DNA of 64,000 nucleotides from an uncultured Bacilli bacterium. GTDB lineage: Bacteria; Bacillota_I; Bacilli_A; RF39; UBA660. Shown here one piece after another: positions 15,493 to 24,858 of the stretch. The notes below the pieces were generated by a model. The model was not told where the DNA came from. It was given only the letters and a program-made list of their open reading frames with translations, and ran no database searches. How positions within the stretch are numbered: position 1 is the first letter of the stretch; each line of letters begins with the position of its first letter. The stretch spans positions 1 to 64,000 of the forward strand of contig CAKOHR010000004.1 of the NCBI GenBank assembly GCA_934085825.1, given 5' to 3'. Position numbers and translations under genes: made by a program.

Positions 15493-17397
15493 CTATCCAA
15501 GCATTAAAACTATTGTGCCATTTTCTTTGGCATACATGCCAGCTTTTGGTGTCTCATATATAACAGTTTCTCCTTCACCACTATATTCAATATTAAATCC
15601 TTTAAGTTTTTTCTTTGCTTCATCTACACTCATACCCACGACATCTGGAACAATAACATATTTTTGATCTAACCAAGTATATTCTTTAGGAATACCTTCA
15701 CTAGATGGGGCAATATCTAATATATCAATTGCACTTAAAAATATATTTCTAGCTATCGGAGCTGCTACTGTACCACCATATTGTACTGTGCCTTTGGCAT
15801 TTTGAACGGCAACATATACCACTATTTCTGGATCGTCGGCAGGCATAAAACCTATAAAAGACAAAATATATTTATTTGATGAATATATGCCATTTTCTAC
15901 TGTTTGAGCAGTTCCTGTTTTACCACCTATTCGATAATTTTCTATGTAGGCATTATGACCTGATCCTTTAGCTACAACACTTTCTAGTGCATATCTAACT
16001 AAATCTGATGTTTCTTTCTTTATTACAGTGCCCTTATTTTCAGCTGTGTTACTTTTTACTATAGTTCCTGTTTCTGGTTCTAAAAAGTTTTTTACTAAAA
16101 ATGGAGAATATAATGTTCCACCATTTATAATAGCTGATACAGCTTGAACTTGCTGAATCGGCGTTACACTTATACCTTGACCAAAAGCTGTAGTTGCAAG
16201 TTCTACATTTCCCATTTTATTTAGATTAAATAAAATTCCTGTTCCTTCACCATTTAAATCTATACCCGTTTTGGTGCCAAAACCAAATTTTTTAATATAA
16301 CTCATTAGTTTTTCTTTTTGAAGCATAAGTCCTAAATTTACAAAGCCAGGGTTACAACTATTTTCGATAACTTCTAAGTAAGTTTGATTTCCATGCCCGC
16401 CATGTTTCCAACAATGAAGAGTGGCTCCATCCACTGTTATAGCCCCTGTATCAGTAAATCTGTCTTCAAAAATATTAATTAATCCTTCATTTATTGCAGC
16501 CGTATATGTAGATATTTTCATTGTAGATCCTGGTTCAAATGTCATCCATATTGGTAAATTTCTATTTATTACCTCAGTACTATAATTTTTATAATTATTA
16601 CTATCAAAATTTGGTCTGGATGCCATAGCTAAAACTTCACCATTTTTTGGATTCATAGCAATAGCTATTACACTATCTGGGTCATACTTAGCAACTACAT
16701 TATCAAGTTCATTTTCAACCGCTAACTGTAAATCTAAATCTATTGTAAGTTCTAATGTCACTCCAGAAGTTGGGGCTTCATATATTTCTGCAAGTTCCAG
16801 TTTGTGTCCTTTTCCATCAGAAAAATACTTTATAGAACCATCTTCACCAGTTAAATAATCATCATAATAAAGTTCTAATCCGGAAAGTCCTTGATTATCA
16901 ATTCCAACATATCCTAAAACATGACTTAGTAAAGTATCGTAGGGATAATACCTTTTACTTTCTTTTACTAAATATACACCATCTATTTTTAAATTATCTA
17001 TTTTTTCTGCAATTTCATAACTTAGTCCCCGCCCTTCTGGATGTACTCTTTCTATGGATGTTTTTTTACTGACATGTGCTAACATATCATTATAGTCACT
17101 GCCAAGTATTTCACTTAACTTTTTTGCAGCATTTTCTTTGTCTTTGATTTGATTAGGAATAACTACAAGGGAAGTTGTTGTGATATTATCTGCTAAAACC
17201 CGCCCTTTTCTATCTACTATTTTTCCTCGATCTGCTGATATGGGAAGCTTTCTACTCCAAAGAGATTCTGCAAGATTATTTAATTTTTTATAAGAAAAGA
17301 CTTGAATGTAAAAAACTCTAGCTATGGCAATTATTAATACTAGTATAACTACTAAAAATATATATCTTATTCTTGTGTGTGTATTATTATAGAACAT
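15493..17397 (-). CDS. Class B penicillin-binding protein with PASTA domain (FtsI/SpoVD-like)
   Basis: A transpeptidase cross-linking septal peptidoglycan. 634 residues: N-terminal anchor (about 12-33), the PBP dimer domain starting at ADRGKIVDRKGRVLA, and a transpeptidase domain with STMK (about 291), SCN (about 347) and KTGTAQ (about 494). One C-terminal PASTA domain (VPDVVGMSVDEAKKKL, about 578-634) completes it. A single PASTA domain fits Bacillus SpoVD or PBP2B. Gene order before mraY favours an FtsI/SpoVD function. The partner SEDS protein is probably the FtsW-like product encoded about 3.5 kb away. Confidence 0.93.
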   Translation of the reverse strand: MFYNNTHTRIRYIFLVVILVLIIAIARVFYIQVFSYKKLNNLAESLWSRKLPISADRGKIVDRKGRVLADNITTTSLVVIPNQIKDKENAAKKLSEILGSDYNDMLAHVSKKTSIERVHPEGRGLSYEIAEKIDNLKIDGVYLVKESKRYYPYDTLLSHVLGYVGIDNQGLSGLELYYDDYLTGEDGSIKYFSDGKGHKLELAEIYEAPTSGVTLELTIDLDLQLAVENELDNVVAKYDPDSVIAIAMNPKNGEVLAMASRPNFDSNNYKNYSTEVINRNLPIWMTFEPGSTMKISTYTAAINEGLINIFEDRFTDTGAITVDGATLHCWKHGGHGNQTYLEVIENSCNPGFVNLGLMLQKEKLMSYIKKFGFGTKTGIDLNGEGTGILFNLNKMGNVELATTAFGQGISVTPIQQVQAVSAIINGGTLYSPFLVKNFLEPETGTIVKSNTAENKGTVIKKETSDLVRYALESVVAKGSGHNAYIENYRIGGKTGTAQTVENGIYSSNKYILSFIGFMPADDPEIVVYVAVQNAKGTVQYGGTVAAPIARNIFLSAIDILDIAPSSEGIPKEYTWLDQKYVIVPDVVGMSVDEAKKKLKGFNIEYSGEGETVIYETPKAGMYAKENGTIVLMLG

Positions 17398-17430
17398 ATT
17401 TATCCCTCATAAAAATATATGTCAAAAAGG

Positions 17431-17492
17431 AAAAAAAAGAAGAATTATCTTCTGATGTTTGTTAATAACAAACAATTTAATTCTTCTTTTTT
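17431..17492 (-). terminator. Two-way terminator with inner cruciform
   Basis: An outer stem GAAGAATTA/TAATTCTTC is flanked by A- and T-runs. An inner near-perfect hairpin has the arms TGTTTGTTA and TAACAAACA (17456-17474) around one base. It lies downstream of the parvulin-like gene. Confidence 0.8.
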
Positions 17493-17517
17493 ATTTTAGT
17501 TAGACTTTACAAAGTTT

Positions 17518-18228
17518 CTATCCATTAAATATTGAATATTCTTTTGCTTTTGTTTCAAGATATTCATCCAATTTCTTATCATCAAGTGGTAATCTTTTGA
17601 TTATTGAATAAGCATTTTTTGTTTTAATTACATCACTAATTTCATCAGTATCTAGACTATCAACCACATTGTAAACTTCATCAAGAACATCATCTTTAGT
17701 AAAATATAGATTATTATCTTCACTTGCTTCTTCACTATATTTATTGACTAAGTCTTCGAAGTTAACCCCACTTTTTGCTTCTTTATAAATTGTTTCAATT
17801 AATGTTAATTTTTGATTAATTACAGTATTGCTTAAACTTTGTAATGTTGAGTTATCTACTATACCAAGAACTATTTGATTGACTTTATAATATTCGTTAT
17901 TATAATTATTTGTTTCTTTACTAATTTCACTATTAGTTAAATAATTTCGTTTACCTTTTGCATATAAACTGGTAAATACTTTATCATAAAGTTTATTGGT
18001 TCTTAAATTGTCTTCACCAATTGTGAGTACTGTAAACTGTAAGCTTGATTTTAAGAACAATAATGTGAAGATTATTATAAGAATTATTGCACTTACAATA
18101 CTAAAGACAGTTTTGTGTTTTATGATAAAATTAATTACTTTTTTAAAAAAATCGTCTTTCTTTTGAACTTTTTTTGCTGAACCTTTCTTAGGTAGTTCAT
18201 TTACTACCGTATCTTTTTCATTTTTCAT
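17518..18228 (-). CDS. Membrane-anchored parvulin-like (PrsA/SurA-type) protein
   Basis: A 236-residue protein: a lysine-rich cytoplasmic N terminus, one transmembrane helix (about 41-61), then an outer domain. Residues about 155-225 follow the pattern of a parvulin peptidyl-prolyl isomerase (VNFEDLVNKYSEEAS, later DEISDVIKTKNAYSIIKRL). The usual histidines are not all evident and the GGxLG stretch is eroded, so it may be a chaperone only. An extracytoplasmic folding role is inferred. It lies between the PBP gene and the TSP3/McrB-like operon on the same strand. Confidence 0.65.
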   Translation of the reverse strand: MKNEKDTVVNELPKKGSAKKVQKKDDFFKKVINFIIKHKTVFSIVSAIILIIIFTLLFLKSSLQFTVLTIGEDNLRTNKLYDKVFTSLYAKGKRNYLTNSEISKETNNYNNEYYKVNQIVLGIVDNSTLQSLSNTVINQKLTLIETIYKEAKSGVNFEDLVNKYSEEASEDNNLYFTKDDVLDEVYNVVDSLDTDEISDVIKTKNAYSIIKRLPLDDKKLDEYLETKAKEYSIFNG

Positions 18229-18315
18229 AGCTTATGTAGCCATACCTTATCCCCCCTAACTATTACATAGCCTCTGTAATAATAACCAGATTCTACCATA
18301 AAATTGACAAAAGAC

Positions 18316-18347
18316 AACAAAAAAAGACAACCTATTTGTTGTCTTCG
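18316..18347 (-). terminator. Terminator of the McrB-like/TSP3 operon
   Basis: On the minus strand GACAAC pairs with GTTGTC across a short loop and is followed by seven T, overlapping the last codons of the TSP3-repeat gene. Confidence 0.88.
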
Positions 18348-19591
18348 ATTAGTTCTATTAAAAGTCTTCCTTTAAATATTTTACCTTGATCAATGTTTTG
18401 TTCAGTTCCCGTTCCATGTAAAGTAAATGATACAGTGTAATCTTGTTTACTTAAAGGAGCTATTTTAATATTTGCAACTTCTAAACCATTTTTCTTAGGG
18501 GCTGTTTTCCAGTTGACATTGTAACCATCATTGTTACTTGAAATCTTTGTCCAGAAATTATCTGTCAAAAATGTATTTTCAACTTGAGTCCAATAAATAT
18601 TATATGATAATTCATTTTTTGTTTGATTCTCAATAGTAAATTTAACATCCGGTATTTTTGTAGTTACACCTTGATCTTTTTGATCATCTGGATAAATATT
18701 ATTTAAATTTATGTCGCTACTATTTTCAAAATTTACAATTAATGCTGCTGTATCTACAGTAATATTATTACCACCAATTGTTGTTTGTCCACCTTTTTTA
18801 TCAACCACATATGTACAATTTTTATCACAGTTTCCATCGCCATCTTCATCAATGTTGACGTCTGGGACACCATCACCGTCTGTATCAATATTTAAATCTG
18901 GATTTCCATCATTATCTATATCAATATTTAAATCAGCTTTGCCATCACCATCTAGGTCTATATTTGTATCTGGCCAACCATCATTATTTGTATCACAATT
19001 TAGATAACATTTACCATTTTCATCTTTTTGATTCATTTTATTAGAAATGGTTCCATCTTCAAGTAAAACATTAAATGTTGGTTTTCGATTACCGCGATAA
19101 TCAATATTTTGATTAGGTTTCTTACCGTCTTTATCGGTATCACAGTTTACTTCACATATTCCATCATCATTTAAATCTATGTTTAAATCAGGAATTCCAT
19201 CTTTGTTTAAGTCAATGTTCATTTGTGCTTTGCCAATAAGTTGTACCCCACTAAATGTTGCAAAACCAGCAATAAATAAAAAGCCAAGTAGGAATAGAAT
19301 TAATAAGGCTTTATTGCTTTTTTTAAATGAGAATATTAACTTATTTCCATCTTTTTGAACACATAAACTATGAGGTAAAAACGTTTCATTATCTTTATTG
19401 TCAAATACTACATTTAGTACTTTATCAATATGTTTGTTAGTTATTTCTACATTTTCTTCATAGACTTTATTTAATGTTTCTTTAATTAATTTATCTTGCT
19501 CTCCACTTTTTAGAAGCATGAATTCTTTTATATTAATTACTTCTCTATTTCTTTGAAAATCCTTTTTATTCTTTTCACTTACTTTGGTCAT
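18332..19591 (-). CDS. Membrane protein with thrombospondin type-3-like calcium repeats
   Basis: A 419-residue protein. The N-terminal ~90 residues are charged and probably cytoplasmic. One helix follows (about 94-117), then two blocks (about 124-164 and 189-259) of a 12-13-residue repeat of the form D-x-D-x-D-G-x-P-D-x-N-I. This matches TSP3/EF-hand-like calcium loops, with paired Cys at three sites (CEVNC, CYLNC, CDKNC). A beta-rich C-terminal domain (about 265-419) has no family I recognise. ATG at 19591 follows GAGGG; the GTG at 19603 is less likely. It is the last gene of the operon with the McrB-like ATPase. A Ca2+-stabilised stalk presenting the C-terminal domain is inferred. Confidence 0.75.
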   Translation of the reverse strand: MTKVSEKNKKDFQRNREVINIKEFMLLKSGEQDKLIKETLNKVYEENVEITNKHIDKVLNVVFDNKDNETFLPHSLCVQKDGNKLIFSFKKSNKALLILFLLGFLFIAGFATFSGVQLIGKAQMNIDLNKDGIPDLNIDLNDDGICEVNCDTDKDGKKPNQNIDYRGNRKPTFNVLLEDGTISNKMNQKDENGKCYLNCDTNNDGWPDTNIDLDGDGKADLNIDIDNDGNPDLNIDTDGDGVPDVNIDEDGDGNCDKNCTYVVDKKGGQTTIGGNNITVDTAALIVNFENSSDINLNNIYPDDQKDQGVTTKIPDVKFTIENQTKNELSYNIYWTQVENTFLTDNFWTKISSNNDGYNVNWKTAPKKNGLEVANIKIAPLSKQDYTVSFTLHGTGTEQNIDQGKIFKGRLLIELIEDNK

Positions 19592-19603
19592 TTTATCCCT
19601 CAC

Positions 19604-20689
19604 CTACTTTATAATAGTAATCATTTTTTTCTTTTTCTTGTCAACATCATCTAAAAATGCCTCAATACATTTCTTGATGCCAGCGCTAGCTTTTTCTTTT
19701 CTCTTGTTTGCTTCTTTAAATTCTTTTTCCATTAAGCGTTTAAATTCTTTTTCTGTTACATCTCCGGAAAAAACAAAATCATTTACAAGCTTGCTCACAA
19801 TAGCTGAATTATATTCATTATTAACATCTTCACTTTTTTCAAGTGCATCAGAATTAATAAAAAACGCTAAATCATATAAGCTTTTGATATCAGTGCTTTT
19901 ACTAACTTCATTTCTTTTTTCAATGCTTGTAACAGGTTTAATATTATTTTTTTCTAGGTATTCCCAAAGCTCTAGAGCTTTTATAAAATTTGGTTCTTTT
20001 AGAATTACATTGGTCTTTCTAATTGGGCTTCTTACGGGACTAGATTCTTTTAAACTTTTTATAAACGTTGAACTTCTAAATGCTGAAACTATATCTCTGA
20101 TATGTCCTATTCTTTCATCAAGTGTATGTCCATCTTTAGATGCATCAACATCAGTTTCTTTCTTACTGTTTAGTGATAAATTAATTTCTACCACTTCGCC
20201 CTTTTTCTTCATTATTCCTTTGTAAGTTACTTCACTATTTACTTTAGCGTAACTTTTTTGGTCTGATTCTTCTAGCTTATTAGTTACAAATGTGTATAGG
20301 TTATCAACTAAAGACTTAATGAATCTATTTTCGTATAAATCGACAGTTTCTTCTCTATAAACATTTAGAAGCTTAAGAGGTATAACGGTTCCATCTTCTT
20401 GAACTTCTTGAATCATACTTGTATGTTGAGCTAAATGTCTGATTGACTCTTCAGTTACAACTTTAGCTTTTTCTATAGGAACAATATTTTCTTCTTGAAC
20501 AATAAACCTTCTTGGGTTTCTTATTATATTATCAAGATAAGGGATACATTCTTCGACCATATCTATCCAAGATGTATCACTTACCTTGGCATCAATATTT
20601 TTTTTAATTAATATATCAGATGATGTAGCGCCGACGAAAGAACTTGCTTTATCTTTATTTAAGTTATTTATGTAATCTACGATATTCAT
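19604..20689 (-). CDS. DUF2357/McrC-like partner of the McrB-like ATPase
   Basis: A 361-residue protein, mostly helical, without membrane segments. The stretch LLNVYREETVDLYENRFIKS (about 107-126) and the later RSPIRKTNVILKEPNFIKAL resemble the DUF2357 region of McrC-type subunits that work with McrB-like ATPases. I see no PD-(D/E)xK nuclease motif; the C terminus is a lysine/glutamate-rich helix. So this looks like a nuclease-less adaptor. It starts eight bases after the ATPase stop and ends twelve bases before the TSP3 gene. The family call is tentative and the pairing with the ATPase is the stronger clue. Confidence 0.55.
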   Translation of the reverse strand: MNIVDYINNLNKDKASSFVGATSSDILIKKNIDAKVSDTSWIDMVEECIPYLDNIIRNPRRFIVQEENIVPIEKAKVVTEESIRHLAQHTSMIQEVQEDGTVIPLKLLNVYREETVDLYENRFIKSLVDNLYTFVTNKLEESDQKSYAKVNSEVTYKGIMKKKGEVVEINLSLNSKKETDVDASKDGHTLDERIGHIRDIVSAFRSSTFIKSLKESSPVRSPIRKTNVILKEPNFIKALELWEYLEKNNIKPVTSIEKRNEVSKSTDIKSLYDLAFFINSDALEKSEDVNNEYNSAIVSKLVNDFVFSGDVTEKEFKRLMEKEFKEANKRKEKASAGIKKCIEAFLDDVDKKKKKMITIIK

Positions 20690-20697
20690 AGTATCAC

Positions 20698-22203
20698 CTA
20701 AATTGTTTTCTTAAGACGTAATAAATATGCTTTACATTCTGGAGTTTTACCTGCTCCAAATAATTTTTCAAGATAATTTACAAGTCCATCTATTTCATCT
20801 TTAATATAAGCTAGATTTAATTGTTCAAATTTTCTTAATATTTTATGTGCTATTAAATAATCTATACCAGTTACTTCATCTCCACCACAAGCAACAAATG
20901 CTGGGACAAAATCCTTTAATTGTTTTACAATTCTGTTACCAAATGCTAAACGGAAATGATCAATTACATATCTATCAAGTTGAGCAATTTTATCCAAGTT
21001 TTCTTCACTTACTGGATGTTCCTTACTTGATTTTTCAAATAAGCTTGCTAAATATTTGTAACTTGTTTTAATCTTATCTGTATCTGGTGCTTCAAATACT
21101 TCACATTTGTCATCAATAGCTATTGGCATGGCTCTATCATAAACCTTATCAGTAATCATAAATGTTGAGTCATCGTTATTGATTGTACCAATATACCACA
21201 TATTTTCAGGTATTTTTAATTTTCCATCATCTAATTTTTTAGGGTCACTAGGCCATACATTTGGAACAAGTTCTACAACCCAGTCTTTTTTATTTGGAAG
21301 TTCCAAAATAGATAACATTTCAGCAAAATAGTATTCCACACGAGAAATATTCATTTCATCTAGTAGTGTTGTATACACTTCATCATTGTATTGGGCTTCA
21401 TACATTTTTTCTAGTATTGCAGTTTCATTAAACTTTTTCGTAAATTCATTGAAATAACCAAATATTTCTGTTGAATCTCTCCATGAAGGTTGAACTGATG
21501 CTACAGTTGTTTCATTGTCTACGAAAGAGCCAAATGCATATGCTAGTGAAGTTTTACCTGTTCCAGATATACCTTCAAGAATAATTAGTTTATTTGATGC
21601 AAACGATGATATAAATAATCTAATTAAATTAATGTCATAGTACAAGTGTAATTTTGATGCCGAATAATTTCTAAACTCATTACAGAATTCTTCAAGAGTA
21701 AAAGTGTTGTGAATTTCTTCAGGCACTATATTTTCATATCTTACATCTACATTGCTAAGTTTAAAGAATCTGCTTTCTCCTTCTTTAAGTTCATTTTTAA
21801 CAGTTCCATCTTCATTATATTCAATTTCGCCATTTTCATTAGTAAGTTCACTAAATTTAGCATTTTGTCTTTTTAACTTAAATATTTCATTATTAAGTGA
21901 ATCTATTTCATCAATTAACATATCTTCTTTTTTGACATTTCTTCTGTATCTAACATATACTTTAATTGATCTATATATTAAAAATATAATTAGACCAAAA
22001 ACAGCAAGTAAGAAAACAATTGAAAAAATCATTATCGCTAAACCTACTCCAGTTAGATCGTTTTTATAATCATTTATAACTGTAATATAGTTCATGATAT
22101 TAAACATTTGAAATAACCCCTCACCTAACCCTTTAAATATACTTACAAAGCCTTCAAAAAGAGGCTCCATAAACTTTGTAAAAAATTCTCCATATACACT
22201 CAT
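20698..22203 (-). CDS. Membrane-anchored McrB-like AAA+ NTPase
   Basis: A 501-residue protein. A hydrophobic N-terminal region with a clear helix (about 52-76) is followed by a coiled coil (about 90-125), a linker, and an AAA+ domain from about 195. Walker A is EGISGTGKTSLAY (about 211). McrB-type features follow: VQPSWRDSTEIFGYFN, the Walker B and sensor stretch LLDEMNISRVEYYFAEML, and IGTINNDDS in place of the McrB GTMNTAD loop, then a DRAM arginine. The AAA+ family is secure. GTP rather than ATP use is possible but unproven. A membrane anchor is unusual for McrB. AAGGAGG precedes ATG 22203. Confidence 0.85.
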   Translation of the reverse strand: MSVYGEFFTKFMEPLFEGFVSIFKGLGEGLFQMFNIMNYITVINDYKNDLTGVGLAIMIFSIVFLLAVFGLIIFLIYRSIKVYVRYRRNVKKEDMLIDEIDSLNNEIFKLKRQNAKFSELTNENGEIEYNEDGTVKNELKEGESRFFKLSNVDVRYENIVPEEIHNTFTLEEFCNEFRNYSASKLHLYYDINLIRLFISSFASNKLIILEGISGTGKTSLAYAFGSFVDNETTVASVQPSWRDSTEIFGYFNEFTKKFNETAILEKMYEAQYNDEVYTTLLDEMNISRVEYYFAEMLSILELPNKKDWVVELVPNVWPSDPKKLDDGKLKIPENMWYIGTINNDDSTFMITDKVYDRAMPIAIDDKCEVFEAPDTDKIKTSYKYLASLFEKSSKEHPVSEENLDKIAQLDRYVIDHFRLAFGNRIVKQLKDFVPAFVACGGDEVTGIDYLIAHKILRKFEQLNLAYIKDEIDGLVNYLEKLFGAGKTPECKAYLLRLKKTI

Positions 22204-22206
22204 CTT

Positions 22207-23274
22207 TTATTCCTCCTTATTCTTTACAACTAATTTTATGTTCATCTTATTTAAACTCATTTGATTATTTTCATTATTTTTAATAAACTCTCTTGATACT
22301 AAAAGTTCCATATCATTCATTAAACTTGTTGGTTCTATTTCTTCATTGTTATCCATTTCATATATAAATTTCATACCTATTTCTTTGTAATCATTAATGA
22401 TATTTTGATATTTTATTTCTTCATTGTAAGGTACTAATATTTTAACGAATTCTTTTAAATAACGGTTATCAAAGAATCTAACTAAACTAGTTTTTTTCAT
22501 GTCTTTATTTATTCTAATTATGTATTTATCCATTTCCATGTTACTTATTAACTCTTTAAGTAAATGAACTTCCAACAAATCGTATGATATTTCGTTAATT
22601 TTTGCTTCGTATTTTTTTAGAACTCCTTTTGTTAAATTTTCATCAAAATCTTTTAAACCAGGAATTTCATAACTGAATAATACTTCATAGTATACTGGAT
22701 TGTTGCTAATCATTTTGTATTCATTTTTAAAATTTTCACATTCTAAATATTCAAGTATCTTTTTATCTTCACTTATGTTCTTTTTTATTTCATCAAATAA
22801 ATCGTTAATAAAGTATTTGTTGTCTTTAACTTCAAGAATTTTTGTTTTTCTCAAATAAGTAAGTAAATATTTAAACTTGTTTTTAGTATCTTGAATGTCA
22901 CCATCTACAACATTACTTGCAAAATCTACATAACATGCTGTACAAATAATTACAGATAATAGGAATGTTTCATTTTTCAAATTTTTTAAGGTATCAATTT
23001 TATCATGTAATCGGCAATACTCAATAATAGATTTTAAAACAAAATTTATATTATCATTTGAATATTCAATTGGATTTTCTTTGTGAATATTATTTTGAAA
23101 ATAGTATTTTTCAGAATATATTTCAATTATTTCTTTCGTAAAAACACTAAATTCTTTCTTACTTTGCCACATCTTGTTATTTTCGATGCTAATCAAAGAT
23201 TCTAGTATTTTGGCGTAGGAAAGTAAATCTTTTTCTTTCTTTGCCACATACTTATTTATAACACTTAAGCTCAC
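22207..23274 (-). CDS. Uncharacterised helical protein, first gene of the McrB-like operon
   Basis: About 355 residues, rich in Lys, Glu, Asn and Ile, apparently all-helical and soluble, with no recognised motif. GTG at 23274 is preceded by AGGTGAGG at the right distance; a GTG at 23286 lies inside that site. The stop is three bases before the ATPase start, so it is tightly coupled. It is probably an adaptor or target-recognition subunit of the same complex, judged only from position. Confidence 0.65.
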   Translation of the reverse strand: MSLSVINKYVAKKEKDLLSYAKILESLISIENNKMWQSKKEFSVFTKEIIEIYSEKYYFQNNIHKENPIEYSNDNINFVLKSIIEYCRLHDKIDTLKNLKNETFLLSVIICTACYVDFASNVVDGDIQDTKNKFKYLLTYLRKTKILEVKDNKYFINDLFDEIKKNISEDKKILEYLECENFKNEYKMISNNPVYYEVLFSYEIPGLKDFDENLTKGVLKKYEAKINEISYDLLEVHLLKELISNMEMDKYIIRINKDMKKTSLVRFFDNRYLKEFVKILVPYNEEIKYQNIINDYKEIGMKFIYEMDNNEEIEPTSLMNDMELLVSREFIKNNENNQMSLNKMNIKLVVKNKEE

Positions 23275-23305
23275 AATCAGCCTCACCTAACCTTATTCTT
23301 CATAA

Positions 23306-23334
23306 ATTATACCAAATAAAAAAAAACATTGCAA
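23306..23334 (-). promoter_or_regulatory. Promoter of the McrB-like operon
   Basis: On the minus strand TTGCAA (23329-23334), a 17-bp spacer and TATAAT (23306-23311), about 30 bases before the first start codon. Confidence 0.8.
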
Positions 23335-23508
23335 TATTACTTTATTAATTTGTAAAATGTTTTTTATAATAATTCATATTTTACTTTTTTCAACTATTTT
23401 ATTAAATCTTAATATTTCATCTGGATAAAGGCAAAGTTTATTATAGCATAAGTCTTTTTATTTGTATGTTGAATGGTGTCGAAGCTTTTAAAAATTGCTA
23501 ATTTTAAG

Positions 23509-23542
23509 CAAAAAAAAGATAGAAATTTAAAAAGTTCTATCA
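23509..23542 (-). terminator. Terminator of the engB-pilin-der operon
   Basis: On the minus strand GATAGAA pairs with TTTCTATC and is followed by eight T, just after der. The stretch from here to 23305 holds only AT-rich sequence with no gene that I can see. Confidence 0.85.
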
Positions 23543-23543
23543 A

Positions 23544-24848
23544 TTATTTTTCATTTTTGTTTTTAAATTGGAGCATTATAGGTGTTCCATCAAAATCAAT
23601 ATTATTTCTGATTTGATTTTCTAAATATCTTTCATAACTAAAATGAACTAATCCTTTATTATTTACTAAAAATGTAAATTTTGGGGGACAGCATCCAGTT
23701 TGACTGACAAAATATATTTTAAGTCTTTTTCCTTTGTATGATGGAGGTTCATGCATACTTACGGCTTCCATGATTATATTGTTTAAAACGGAGGTTTTTA
23801 CTTCCTTTTTATTGTTATTGTAAGCATTAATAACTTCTGGCATAAGACCTGATAATCTCTTTTTAGTCTTAGCACTCAAGAAAACTGTATGGGCATAAGG
23901 AATAAATTGAAACTCTTTTTTAATTTCTTCTTTCCAAGTTTTTATATCTTTATCAGGATTGCTTACTGTATCCCATTTATTTACACATAAAACTATTCCC
24001 TTTCCTGCATCTAAGGCATATGATGCAATGTGTTTGTCATGTTCTATAATCCCCGTTGATGCATCAACTACAAGAACACATACATCACTTCTATCTATTG
24101 CTTTAAGACTTCTTATTAAACTATATTTTTCAACGCTTTCATAAATTTTGCCCTTTTTACGCATTCCCGCTGTATCTATTACTGTTATTTCTTCATGATT
24201 ATATTTAAATTTTGTATCTATAGCATCTCTGGTAGTGCCTGCAATATCACTTACAATTGCTCTTTCTTCATTTAAAATGGCATTAATTAGACTGCTTTTT
24301 CCAACATTAGGTCTTCCAATAATACAAAATTTTAATGAATTATCTTCAACTTTTACTTCCTCAGGTAGATCACTAGTTATAGTATTAAGTAATTCATCAA
24401 ATCCTATATTGTGTGATGCACTAACTGCTACCAAGTCACTAAAGCCAAGTTCATAGTAATTATATATATTTTCTTTTCTTTTGTTGTTGTCTATTTTATT
24501 AACAACGACGATTACTTTCTTACTGCTTTTATGAAGTATTTCTGCAACTTTTTTATCGTTAGCGTCTGGATCTTCTATTCCATCAACTACAAATAATACT
24601 AAATCTGCTTCATCTATTGCAAGGCTTGCTTGTGCTAATATATCTTTGGCAAAATCATCTTCTCCGAGTGATATTCCACCCGTGTCAATTAAATAAAAAT
24701 TTTTATTATTAGAATCTACTCTACCGTAAATTCTGTCTCTTGTAACCCCTGGTGTATCCATTATAATAGACTTATTTTCTTTAATTAATCTATTAAATAT
24801 ACTGCTTTTACCTACGTTAGGCTTACCAACCAAACACACTGTTTGCAT
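23544..24848 (-). CDS. der: Ribosome-associated double GTPase Der (EngA)
   Basis: A 50S assembly factor. 434 residues with two tandem GTPase domains: GKPNVGKSS and DTPGVTRD, NKID in the first; GRPNVGKSS, DTAGMRKKGK and NKWD in the second. A C-terminal KH-like domain ends with KFTFLVNNKGLVHFSYERYLENQIR. ATG 24848 follows AGGAGG by six bases; a longer frame to 24869 would begin before the ribosome site. It is the third gene of engB, pilin, der. Confidence 0.96.
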   Translation of the reverse strand: MQTVCLVGKPNVGKSSIFNRLIKENKSIIMDTPGVTRDRIYGRVDSNNKNFYLIDTGGISLGEDDFAKDILAQASLAIDEADLVLFVVDGIEDPDANDKKVAEILHKSSKKVIVVVNKIDNNKRKENIYNYYELGFSDLVAVSASHNIGFDELLNTITSDLPEEVKVEDNSLKFCIIGRPNVGKSSLINAILNEERAIVSDIAGTTRDAIDTKFKYNHEEITVIDTAGMRKKGKIYESVEKYSLIRSLKAIDRSDVCVLVVDASTGIIEHDKHIASYALDAGKGIVLCVNKWDTVSNPDKDIKTWKEEIKKEFQFIPYAHTVFLSAKTKKRLSGLMPEVINAYNNNKKEVKTSVLNNIIMEAVSMHEPPSYKGKRLKIYFVSQTGCCPPKFTFLVNNKGLVHFSYERYLENQIRNNIDFDGTPIMLQFKNKNEK

Positions 24849-24858
24849 AATGCACCTC

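Noticed and set aside
20698..22203. Functional McrBC restriction system
   Set aside because: The ATPase is membrane-anchored and the partner shows no nuclease motif; no methyltransferase or defence neighbours.
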